This document shows, piece by piece, positions 43,038 to 51,300 of a stretch of DNA of 64,000 bases. Source of the DNA: CAZJHX01 sp964545715 (GTDB taxonomy: Bacteria; Myxococcota_A; UBA9042; GCA-2863065). Numbering within the stretch: the stretch's first letter is position 1; every line of letters starts with the position of its first letter. The translations under genes were made by a program, and so were the position numbers. The notes below the pieces were generated by a model that was not told the DNA's origin, made no database searches, and worked only from the letters and a program-made list of their open reading frames with translations. The DNA is taken from assembly GCA_964545715.1 (NCBI GenBank), contig CAZJHX010000033.1, positions 1 through 64,000 on the forward strand. The letters are read 5' to 3'.

Positions 43038-44051
43038 GTGACAGACGGTAAGACCAGTCCGGGATTGGACGCACAGCTGCATGCGCTGGAGGAGCTCATC
43101 TACCTGGTGGCCGAAGGCGGACCGGCCGCGGCGGCGGAGCTTGAGACGGGGCATGAGACCATCGACGCGATCGGGGCCGGTATCCGCATGCTCGCCGACG
43201 ACCTGGCCTACCGCAACCGGCAGATCGCGGAACAGGCGGAGAGGCTGAAGGCACACGCCGTCGAGACCGATCGGCTAAACGAGGCGCTGGCGCGCTCAAA
43301 CAAGGAGCTGGCGGCCTTTGCCCACACCGCCTCGCACGACCTCCGGGAGCCGCTGCGCAAGGTAACGGCTTTCGGCGATCTCCTGGTCGAGGACTACGCA
43401 GCTGAGCTGCCTGCTGAGGCCGCCGACTTCGTGCGCCGGATGCAGAGCGCCAGCAGACGAATGTCGCGGCTGATCACCGCCCTCATGGCCTACTCGCAGG
43501 TCGGTCGAGCCCAGCCCGGATGGGAGATGGTGGACCTGGGCGTCATCGCCGGCGAGGTCGTGAACGATCTGTCGGTAGTGATCAGCGAGCGCAACGCGAC
43601 CGTGGAGGTCGGCGTGCTCCCGGTCGTCGAGGGCAACTCAGACCTGCTGCGCCAGCTGCTGCAGAATCTGGTCTCCAACGGCTTGAAGTTTCATCGGCCG
43701 TCCGTCCCGCCCGTGGTGCGGGTAACAGCCGGAGCGCCGCGGGACGCAAAAAATGTGCGGCCCCTTTCGGGCGCACCCACGGTCGAGCTGGTCGTCGCCG
43801 ACGAAGGCCTCGGTCTGGACCCGCGGCACTTTGAGAGGGCCTTCCAACCCTTCCAGCGGCTGCATCCGCGAAACCCTTACGGCGGCTCAGGCATCGGATT
43901 GGCCACTTGCAGAAAAATAGTCGACTACCACCGTGGTACGCTCACCGTCCACAGTCAGTTGGAGCGCGGTACACAGTTCGTGGCATCGCTGCCTGTGCGG
44001 CAACCACCGCCCCGGGGAGGCGACCTGAATGAAGCAGGGGGCTCAGCCTAA
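43038..44051 (+). CDS. Cytoplasmic histidine kinase, phytochrome-kinase-like
   Basis: The product is 337 residues from GTG 43038. There is no membrane segment or PAS/GAF domain. The N-terminal ~95 residues form a helical coiled region (LHALEELIYLVAE, AYRNRQIAEQAERLKAH), then HisKA with AHTASHDLREPLRKV and HATPase with NLVSNGLKFH, ADEGLGLD and GSGIGLATCRKI. The kinase core resembles those that pair with Rcp1-type receivers; such a receiver is the next gene, overlapping by 23 nt. Signal input is probably through a partner protein. Confidence 0.92.
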   Translation: MTDGKTSPGLDAQLHALEELIYLVAEGGPAAAAELETGHETIDAIGAGIRMLADDLAYRNRQIAEQAERLKAHAVETDRLNEALARSNKELAAFAHTASHDLREPLRKVTAFGDLLVEDYAAELPAEAADFVRRMQSASRRMSRLITALMAYSQVGRAQPGWEMVDLGVIAGEVVNDLSVVISERNATVEVGVLPVVEGNSDLLRQLLQNLVSNGLKFHRPSVPPVVRVTAGAPRDAKNVRPLSGAPTVELVVADEGLGLDPRHFERAFQPFQRLHPRNPYGGSGIGLATCRKIVDYHRGTLTVHSQLERGTQFVASLPVRQPPPRGGDLNEAGGSA

Positions 44052-44454
44052 CACTCTGATTCTCATGGCGGATGACGACGAAGAGGACCGGTACCTGGCG
44101 ACCCGCGCTTTTCGCGACTACACCGACCGGATCACCCTCGACACCGTGGAAAACGGCCAGGAGCTTCTAGAGTACCTGCGGCGTGAAGGTCAGTACGCCG
44201 AGAAGCGCCGCCCCGATGTCGTGCTGTTGGATCTCCACATGCCGAATGTGGACGGGTTTGAGGCGATGTCTCTAATCCAGGCGGACAAGAGCCTGCGCTC
44301 CATCCCCCTGGTTGTGCTGGCGTCGTCCGAGACCGACCGCAACCTCGCGCGCTGCTATGACCTCGGCGCCAACCTGTACATCGTCAAGCCCGTGACGTAT
44401 GAAAGACTCTCCAGGGTGGTGGACGCACTGGACCGAGAGAATACGGGGATCTAG
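44029..44454 (+). CDS. Rcp1-like single-domain response regulator
   Basis: The product is 141 residues, a receiver only: acidic triplet MADDDEEDRY, phospho-acceptor Asp68 (VVLLDLHMPNVDG), VLASSE and VKPVTY. The longer loop before the acceptor (REGQYAEKRRPD) is typical of the Rcp1 group that works with phytochrome-type kinases. It overlaps the kinase gene by 23 nt, so they are a pair. Output must go through another protein, perhaps the next gene product. Confidence 0.93.
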   Translation: MKQGAQPNTLILMADDDEEDRYLATRAFRDYTDRITLDTVENGQELLEYLRREGQYAEKRRPDVVLLDLHMPNVDGFEAMSLIQADKSLRSIPLVVLASSETDRNLARCYDLGANLYIVKPVTYERLSRVVDALDRENTGI

Positions 44455-44459
44455 ACACC

Positions 44460-44864
44460 ATGTCGGTTGTGCGCACGGCCAAAAGCCGTTTGTGCGAGTT
44501 CGAGCTACACGACGATGGCGTGGTCCATCAGAATTACGTGACTGTGAACACCGTCGTCGAGCTGGCGGACTCCATTGAGACATTCGAGACGTTCCGTAAG
44601 CTGACGGACGGCGCTCCCGCGCTGCTCCTTGCCGACATCACCAACGTCAAATCCGCGACGGCTGAGGCCCGCGCCTACGCGGAGACCGAGGAGTTCGCCG
44701 CCGCCGTCCAGGCCCTGGCTATGGTCACGGGCAGCATGTTCGGGCGGGTGGTCGGCAACTTCTTCATGCGCGTGAACAAGCCCAAGTTCCCGACGCGGCT
44801 GTTCAACGAGCGCGCCAAGGCGCTGGAGTGGCTGCATACACACCGCGAGAGCGCGGCCGCCTGA
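44460..44864 (+). CDS. STAS/SEC14-like (DUF7793-type) domain protein
   Basis: The product is 134 residues. The sequence LLLADITNVKSATAEARAYA...VGNFFMRVNKPKFPTRLF matches a small alpha/beta domain related to STAS/SpoIIAA, often found beside Rcp-type receivers. It starts 5 nt after the receiver gene, so kinase, receiver and this protein form one operon. STAS-like proteins act by partner switching; that would give the receiver an output, but this is inference. The family assignment is from memory of the conserved motif. Confidence 0.7.
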   Translation: MSVVRTAKSRLCEFELHDDGVVHQNYVTVNTVVELADSIETFETFRKLTDGAPALLLADITNVKSATAEARAYAETEEFAAAVQALAMVTGSMFGRVVGNFFMRVNKPKFPTRLFNERAKALEWLHTHRESAAA

Positions 44865-44870
44865 CACCAC

Positions 44871-45197
44871 TCACTGTGCGGCCTCCGCGGCGCGGGCAGC
44901 CTCACCGGGCTCCGCCTCACGCAGCCGCCTATCGAACACAAACGGACCGAAGGGCAGGACGGAGGACACGATTCCGCCCAGCAGGCGCATGACCGGCCAG
45001 CTGTGAGCCAGGTACATGACCATCAGCGCGCCGATATACAAAATCCACAACAAGCCGTGCGTCAGGCCCACCCACAGCACAGCGGACGGCATGTCCATCA
45101 TGTACTTGAGCGGCATCGCCACACCCAACAACAGCAAAAACGACGTCCCCTCGGCATAGCCGATGAAGCGCAGACGACTGTACCCGCTACCGATAAT
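44871..45197 (-). CDS. DUF3817 membrane protein with a likely non-AUG start
   Basis: The family core is present: LRFIGYAEGTSFLLLL, VAMPLKYMMDMP, VGLTHGLLWILYIGAL, SSVLPFGPFVFDRRL, with three membrane helices. The first conserved part lies upstream of the only usual start (TTG 45137). In frame before it there is no ATG, GTG or TTG, but GGGAGG (45206-45201) is followed by ATT (45197) and ATC (45194). ATT 45197 gives 108 residues, the normal family size. Such starts are rare (infC uses one). Sequence error is the alternative. The function is unknown. Confidence 0.78.
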   Translation of the reverse strand: MIGSGYSRLRFIGYAEGTSFLLLLGVAMPLKYMMDMPSAVLWVGLTHGLLWILYIGALMVMYLAHSWPVMRLLGGIVSSVLPFGPFVFDRRLREAEPGEAARAAEAAQ

Positions 45198-45210
45198 TAG
45201 CCTCCCGTGA

Positions 45211-45228
45211 GTAATGCACCCGTAATGC
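45211..45228. promoter_or_regulatory. Helically spaced direct repeat in a divergent promoter region
   Basis: GTAATGC occurs at 45211-45217 and 45222-45228, 11 bp apart, between the DUF3817 gene and the adenylate cyclase gene. One-turn spacing suggests a regulator site, but two copies of a 7-mer could be chance. Confidence 0.25.
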
Positions 45229-45310
45229 CGAGCGTGCCCTCAACCGGCGGGCGGAGCAAGACCGCCGCCCCGGTTTTGACAGGCAGACGCGCCGACCGCA
45301 TGCTCGCGAG

Positions 45311-46558
45311 GTGACCAGCAACGGTAGGAAGCGGCTCGTAGGCGAGAGCGCTATCGCAGACGCCCGCCAGCGCCACGAGGTGTGGATCGCCCGCATCATT
45401 CTGGCATTCTGCGCCTTCGGATTGGTGGTCATCTGGCAGACGCACGAGCAGGTCGGCCACACGACGACGGCGTCCATTACGGCGCTGGTGGTCGGCATGA
45501 TGACCTACTACAGCTGGCTGATGTGGCGCCTCACGACAGGCACCATGCCGCCTCAGTTGCGGTGGTTCAATGTGGTCCTGGAGCTCTTTGGCGTACTGGC
45601 AGCGATTTTGATCGACGCCCAGGTCACACCAGCCTTCGGGTTGGGCGGAGTCCCAAGCTACACGCTGTTTCTGACGGTCGCCGTGAACTCGGTGCGGCTG
45701 GACGCCCGCCTGTGCCTTTTCGCAGGCGCCGTCGCCGCGCTGGGGTACGGCCTGGTGGCGACCATTGTCTACGAACCGGGAGCCATGCCGCTGTATCAGC
45801 GCCCGCCGTTTCTAGCAGGGCGCGCGGTGCTTCTACTGCTGACCGGCGTCCTCTGCGCGCTGGCCGCAAGGGCGCTTCGACAGGTGCTGGTCCGCGCGGT
45901 GGAGCAGGCCGAAGAGCGACTGCGCGTGCGCACGGCCTTTGGCGCATACGTAGCCGAGCAGGTCGTCGATCGGGTGCTGGCGGGCGACCTCAGACCGCGC
46001 ACCGAGCGCCGCCGGATCTCCGTGGTCTTTCTGGACATCCGCGGCTTCACGCGACTGTCCGAGCGCATGGATCCGGAGCAGCTGCTGTCGCGCCTGAACA
46101 TCGCGTTGGAGGCCTTCTCCGGCGCCGTAGACGCCGAGGGCGGCATCGTGAACAAGTATCTGGGTGACGGGCTGATGGCGATCTTCGGCGCACCTGAGGA
46201 TCACACCGACCACGCCGCGCGCGCATGCCGGGCCGCGTCAGCCTGCGTCGCGGCGGCCACCGACCTGGCGACCTCCGGCCGCTTCCCGGACCTGGCCATC
46301 GGCGTCGGGGTGCACACCGGCGAGGTCGTCGTCGGCGACATCGGCGGCACCGGCCATCGCGAGTACACGGCCATCGGCGACGTGGTGAACGTGGCGTCGC
46401 GCGTGGAGAGCGCCAACAAAGAGCTGGGTACGACCGCCCTGATCACCCGCGAGGTCTACGGCGAGACCGGGGACCTTGTTAAAGTCCGAGAGTTGTCGCC
46501 GATCGCGGTGCGAAACCGGGCCGAGCCGGTGCATGTCTTCGAATTGCTCGGCGCCTGA
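45311..46558 (+). CDS. Membrane-bound class III adenylate/guanylate cyclase
   Basis: The product is 415 residues from GTG 45311. Six predicted membrane helices (about 25-200) precede a short coiled linker (RAVEQAEERLRVRTAFG) and a class III cyclase domain (about 225-410). Metal-binding Asp residues lie in VVFLDIRGFTRLSER and NKYLGDGLMAIFG; the GVGVHTGEVVVGDIG and REYTAIGDVVNVASRV motifs are intact. It should make cAMP (substrate specificity not certain) and act as a homodimer. There is no HAMP domain; the membrane part may itself be the sensor. Confidence 0.92.
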   Translation: MTSNGRKRLVGESAIADARQRHEVWIARIILAFCAFGLVVIWQTHEQVGHTTTASITALVVGMMTYYSWLMWRLTTGTMPPQLRWFNVVLELFGVLAAILIDAQVTPAFGLGGVPSYTLFLTVAVNSVRLDARLCLFAGAVAALGYGLVATIVYEPGAMPLYQRPPFLAGRAVLLLLTGVLCALAARALRQVLVRAVEQAEERLRVRTAFGAYVAEQVVDRVLAGDLRPRTERRRISVVFLDIRGFTRLSERMDPEQLLSRLNIALEAFSGAVDAEGGIVNKYLGDGLMAIFGAPEDHTDHAARACRAASACVAAATDLATSGRFPDLAIGVGVHTGEVVVGDIGGTGHREYTAIGDVVNVASRVESANKELGTTALITREVYGETGDLVKVRELSPIAVRNRAEPVHVFELLGA

Positions 46559-46568
46559 ACAGTCGCCC

Positions 46569-46952
46569 TCAGGTAGCGGGCTCCAGGACAACCGCGGTGC
46601 CGTAGGCCAACAGCTCGGCGGCGCCGCCCAGGACCATAGACGTGGTGAAGCGCACGCCGACCACGGCGTTGGCCCCCCTCCCGACGGCTTGCTCTACCAT
46701 GCGATCGACGGCCTGCTCCCGCGACTCCGCTAGCAGCTTGGTGTACTCGGCGATCTCACCACCGACGATGCTGCGAAAGACCGCCATGATGTCTTTGCCC
46801 AGATGGCGCGCGCGGATCGTGTTTCCGCGCACCAGCCCCAGCGACCTGACGACTGCGCGCCCGGAGACGACGTCCGCCGTGCACAGCAGCACGTCGTGGC
46901 GAAAGCCGGTGACGGCCCCCCCGGCGCTGCGAATAAGTGCCTGCTCGGTCAT
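46569..46952 (-). CDS. YbjQ-family (UPF0145) protein
   Basis: The product is 127 residues. ATG 46952 overlaps the anti-sigma stop as ATGA. YbjQ features are present: VVSGRAVVRSLGLVRGNTIR, EAVDRM-like helix (REQAVDRMVEQAVGRGANAV) and VGVRFTTSMVLGGAAELLAYGTAV. The family forms ring-like pentamers and was once called heavy-metal-binding; its role is not settled. As third gene of the ECF sigma operon it probably belongs to the same stress response. Confidence 0.9.
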   Translation of the reverse strand: MTEQALIRSAGGAVTGFRHDVLLCTADVVSGRAVVRSLGLVRGNTIRARHLGKDIMAVFRSIVGGEIAEYTKLLAESREQAVDRMVEQAVGRGANAVVGVRFTTSMVLGGAAELLAYGTAVVLEPAT

Positions 46953-47395
46953 CGGTCCACCTCCTTGTAGGCGTCCTTTCCGGCGTCGCGGATCCGCCCG
47001 AACACCAGCATGCTCATCAGCACGGCCAGCCCGCCACCGACCAGGGTGGAGCCCAGCTTCACGATGGTCGGGATGGTCATGTCGATCCAATACATCCGGA
47101 TGCCAAAGCCCATGAGCATCAGCGCGCCCACCAATATGGCCAGCAGCGCCACCGTGGTGATCGTGCGCTCCGCCTGCCGCGGCCTGGGCGGCGCGATCCG
47201 GGCGGTGCTGCGCAGCCGAGCCGCCAGCGCGTCCGTCGCAACCTTGATCAGGCCGAAGTCCCGCAGCTCCGCGGCGCAGTCCGCACAACCCAACACGTGG
47301 GCGTCCAGCTCCTGCTGCTCGGGCCCGTCGATCATCTTGTCCGTCGCTTTCATCACCAGCACCTCAAAGCGCTCGTGTAGTGCGTCCGCGGTCAT
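46949..47395 (-). CDS. Zinc-finger anti-sigma factor
   Basis: The product is 148 residues. The N-terminal zinc-binding anti-sigma motif HVLGCADC (HX3CX2C) lies near residue 33. Two hydrophobic helices follow (about 80-100 TTVALLAILVGALMLMGFG, and about 112-130 LGSTLVGGGLAVLMSMLVFG), so it is a membrane protein with little periplasmic sequence. It overlaps the sigma gene as ATGA, the usual sign of a cognate pair, and should hold the sigma factor at the membrane. Confidence 0.9.
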   Translation of the reverse strand: MTADALHERFEVLVMKATDKMIDGPEQQELDAHVLGCADCAAELRDFGLIKVATDALAARLRSTARIAPPRPRQAERTITTVALLAILVGALMLMGFGIRMYWIDMTIPTIVKLGSTLVGGGLAVLMSMLVFGRIRDAGKDAYKEVDR

Positions 47396-47913
47396 GCCGC
47401 ACCTCCTCGCCAGGCGTCGCCATGGCGCTCGACCAGAATCTCTCGCAGCCGCTTTCGCGCGCGGTAAAGCCGGCTCATGATCGTCCCCAACGGGCGCTGC
47501 ACGGCATACGCCATCTCCTCGTAGCTCAGGTCCTGAAAGTGGCGCAGCTCGATCATCTCGCGCAGGTCGTCAGGCAGCTCGTCGATCGCTTGCAAGATGG
47601 CCCGCGCCCGCTCCGCCGCCAGGGCGTCGTCCTCGGCCGTCGCGCGCCGCGCGGTGTCGTTGCCGAGCAGCGCGGCCGCATCAGCGCGACGCTTTCGTCC
47701 CGCCAGCCGGTCCAGGCAGTGGTTCTTCAGGATGCGATAAAACCAGGGATAGAACGGCCGCCGCCGGTCGTAGCGATGCGCCTTGTCCAGCGCACGGCGC
47801 GCCGCCTCCTGACACGCGTCGTGCGACTCGTCGGCGTCGCCGAGCCACCGAAACGCCGCCACATAAGCGCGCCGCAGGGCCTCCTGATCGAGCTGGGGTA
47901 GTGTTTTTCTCAT
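47392..47913 (-). CDS. ECF-family RNA polymerase sigma factor
   Basis: The product is 173 residues. Region 2 (about 10-75; ESHDACQEAARRALDK, FYPWFYRILKNHCLDRL) and region 4 (about 110-165; IDELPDDLREMIELRHFQDLSYEEMA, PLGTIMSRLYRARKRLRE) are complete. It is followed by a zinc-finger anti-sigma factor. It faces a small secreted protein gene across 118 bp. ECF operons usually control themselves, so a sigma-specific promoter is expected upstream. Confidence 0.95.
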   Translation of the reverse strand: MRKTLPQLDQEALRRAYVAAFRWLGDADESHDACQEAARRALDKAHRYDRRRPFYPWFYRILKNHCLDRLAGRKRRADAAALLGNDTARRATAEDDALAAERARAILQAIDELPDDLREMIELRHFQDLSYEEMAYAVQRPLGTIMSRLYRARKRLREILVERHGDAWRGGAA

Positions 47914-48031
47914 ACCGTCTACAAAGCTCTACCCGGCAGCGGGCTTTTTATTCTCATGCCGAGTCGACTCATCGCCGTTTGGCGCCGCCTCCGCGGAATC
48001 TAAACACGCCGCCACGTGTATGGTCTTTAAT
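47914..48031. promoter_or_regulatory. Divergent region between ECF sigma and small secreted protein gene
   Basis: It contains GGAATC (47995-48000) and CGTGTA (48015-48020), a loose ECF-type -35/-10 pair pointing to the gene at 48032, a perfect palindrome GAGTCGACTC (47961-47970), and CCCG-GCAG-CGGG followed by CTTTTT (about 47933-47950). The ECF reading is tentative. Confidence 0.35.
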
Positions 48032-48271
48032 ATGCGCACTATTAAGACCCTGCTCGTTGCCGTGACGCTGCTGACCGCGTCCACGGCGTTCTCCTTGACT
48101 CCGCCCCCCGCCCGCGACGTCGATTTCGACAAGCTTGATGAGGTCACTGTCGAGCGTTTAGAACCCGACGCCATCACGCTGCGCTGGCTGCAGGAGCGGG
48201 CGGCCGAGAGCCTCATCCGTATTCGCGTGGGCTACGTGCCCGAGATCGTGCGGTCCGCCGCGGACATCTGA
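48032..48271 (+). CDS. Small secreted protein divergent to the ECF sigma gene
   Basis: The product is 79 residues from ATG 48032 (ATG 48020 is an alternative). A signal peptide (IKTLLVAVTLLTASTAFS) leaves a mature part of ~55 residues without Cys, containing LEPDAITLRWLQERAAESLIRI. The family is unknown. No ribosome site is visible and a candidate promoter would place the transcript start almost on the ATG, as in leaderless mRNAs. It could be a target of the divergent ECF sigma factor; that is inference. Confidence 0.65.
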   Translation: MRTIKTLLVAVTLLTASTAFSLTPPPARDVDFDKLDEVTVERLEPDAITLRWLQERAAESLIRIRVGYVPEIVRSAADI

Positions 48272-48331
48272 GCCGAGAAAACGCCTACAGCTGCGTGATA
48301 AGCTCCTGCCCACCTGGACATGGAGGGCCGG

Positions 48332-51300
48332 ATGGCAGGTCGCAGAGGACTCATTGCGCTTTTGGTTTTTGCGAAGGTCGGGATGATCGGCTGTGGAGAC
48401 TCCAGCGACGACCCGCCGCCCGCCGGCGACGACGTCACCGATAGCGGCAGCAGCGATGACGACACCACAGACGGCACCACGGCTGACACCGGCGATGATA
48501 CGGGCGACGCGACGTCGGACACCACCGGCGACGACACCGGCGACACCGGCACCGACACCGACGACACCGACGGCACCGACGGCACCGATACCACCGAGGA
48601 TACCGGGGAGACCACCGGGCCGGTCGAGCCGCCCGAGACCTGCGACTCCGACATCGACTGCGCCGCCGCCGCCATGGTGTGCGACCCGCTGACCGAGACC
48701 TGCGTGCAGTGCTTGTTCGAAAGTGACTGCGACGACTTCGAGCATTGCGTGGACCGCGCGTGCCTACCATTTACCCAGTGCCAGAACTCGCTGGATTGCG
48801 TCGACCTCACGGACCAGCCGATCTGCGACAAGGTCCTGGGTGAGTGCGTGCAGTGCCTGGGTGAGGAGGACTGTGAGGACTCGCAGCATTGCGTGGACCA
48901 GGGCTGCGTGGACTACACCAACTGCGTGAGCTCCAAAGACTGCGAGGACGCGGTCTGCGACAAGGCGCTGGGCGAGTGCGTGGACTGTCTGGAGGACACG
49001 GACTGCGCTGACGACCAGGTGTGCATCCAGGCCGTATGTGAGACCTCCCTGGCGTGCGACAGCGACCTGGACTGCCTGGATCTGAACATGCTGTGCGACA
49101 AGGTCGCGGGCACCTGCGCGGCGTGCTTGGTGAACGCGGACTGCCCGTCGGTCTACTTCTGCCAGGGCGGCCAATGCCTGCTGGATGTGTGCGTGACCGG
49201 CCAGTCGGCGTGCCAGGACAACGCGGTGGTCGCGTGCAACGAGCAGGGCAGCGGCTTCGACGCCCCGGCCCCGTGCGCCGTCCAGCAGACCTGCGCTGTC
49301 GATGGCGCCGTGGCCGCGTGCCAGGACTGGGCCTGCCAGCCTGGTCCCGAGTACTGCCAGGACAACGCCGTGCTGGCGTGCGCGGAGGACGGCTTATCGG
49401 TGGTGGCGCTGACCCAGTGCGGTGAGGCGGCGCTGTGCCTGGCCGGCGGCTGTGTGGACATTATCTGCGAGCCGACCGCCGTGTTCTGCGCCGAGGATCA
49501 AAGCTGGATGGGCACATGCTCGGCGGACGGCACGTCGTTTGAGACCGCGGACTGCCAGCAGGGCACCTGGTGCAGCGAGGAGGCCGAGGCCGAGTGCGTG
49601 GCCTGGGTGTGCCAGCCCGACAAGCCGGTGTGCGACGGCAACACGGCTACGGCCTGCAACGCGGCGGGGTCCGGGTTCGCGGATCCGGCCACCGAGTGCG
49701 GCGAGCAGGTGTGCGAGGCCGGCCTGTGCCAGGACAAGGTGTGCGAGCCGGACACGATCTTCTGCGGAGACGGACAGGTGCTGAAGTGCTCGGCCGGCGG
49801 CGCGAGCTCGACCCTGGTCGTCCCGTGTGGCGCGTCGGAGTATTGCGACGCGGACGCCACGCCTGCGGGCGCCGCCTGTGCGCCTCAGGTGTGCCAGCCG
49901 GGTGCGGCGCTGTGCGTCGAAAACGTGGCGTCCATGTGCGACGACCTGGGCTCCGGACCGCTGGGGGACGGACAGGACTGCGGGGACGACCTGTGCGTCG
50001 GAGGCGAGTGCAAGAGCGTGGTTTGTGTGCCGGGCAGCGCTTACTGCGTGGGTGACCTGGCCCTGCAATGCGACGCGACGGGCACCCTGCCCAAGATGCA
50101 AAAGACGTGTCCGCCCGGCGAGTGCGCGGACGGTGACTGCCTGAACGGTCTACTGGCCTGGTGGCCGCTGGACGAGGCCGCGGGGGACGTGGCCAACGAC
50201 ATGGTCGGCGGCTTTGACGGGGCGGTTGCCGAGGGCACGTGGGGCGAGGGGCGGGTCGGCGGCGCGCTGCACCAGAACACGGTTGAGGCGCACGTGGACG
50301 CGGGCGATGTGCTCAACGACCTGGCGCTGCCGATCACGATCAGCGCCTGGGTGCGGCTCAAGGCCGGCGGCGCAGGCGGCGGGCATGTCCTATCGACGGA
50401 CACGGCAAGCGACCACTACGCGGGCGCGTGGCTGAGCGTGCGCGAGACCAAGATCGTGATCTCATACGGCGACGGCGGAGCGCCCGGGCTGAGCTCGATT
50501 CGCGCCAAAGCGTCGGCCGGCGTCCCCGCAGACGTCTGGATGCACCTGGCGGCCGTCATCGAGGGCCCGACACAGATGACGATCTACATCGACGGCGAGG
50601 ACCAGGGCGGAGTCTACAGCGGCTCCGGGGACCAGATGGTTCACACCGAGGCGCCGCTGTGGTTGGGCAAATGGTTCAAGCCGAGCTTTATCGCGCTCCA
50701 GGGCGCCTTGGACGACGTGCGACTGTACGACACGGCGCTGAGCAAAACCCAGATACAAGCGATGATCGGCGGGTCGTGTCCGGCCGAGGCTACCAGCGCA
50801 TGCAGCGACGGACAGGCGTGCACCTTTGGCGACACGTGCGTCGGCGGGGAGTGCGCCGCCGGCACCCTGGACCGCCTACCCAAGACCGCGTGGGCCCAAG
50901 CCGGCAACGCCGCTGACAGCTGCAACGTGAACGGCGCGCTGGCGCCCGACGGCGACTCCGCGGGGCTGGACTACACACTGGGCGGCTTTACGACCATCGG
51001 CGGGGTGCAGGTCGCCGGTTGCGTCGGGCTGGACTTCGGCGCCTCGCGTCCACTGAAATCCGTGCTGCTCAAGGCCGGGCGTGTGTCGTCGGCGTGCGGC
51101 GGGGCGTGCGTGCCGGATATTGAGAAGGGCTGCGGCACGGACCCGAAAACCGAAGTCTTCTACGGCGTCGCAGTGGAGGAGTTCACGCACGCGGCCACGC
51201 TGTTCATCGAGGCGGGGGCACCCAGCATCTATCCCGTGGCGATCGAGGCGGACGCGCGCTACGTCGTGGTATGCCGCGGCAACGGTGGGCCGGGACGCGA

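Noticed and set aside
44871..45137. TTG 45137 as start of the DUF3817 protein
   Set aside because: It would remove the conserved first helix region LRFIGYAEG, which is clearly encoded in frame upstream.
47933..47950. CCCG-GCAG-CGGG with CTTTTT as an intrinsic terminator
   Set aside because: The stem is only 4 bp and no plus-strand gene lies upstream to terminate. It is kept only as a note in the divergent region.
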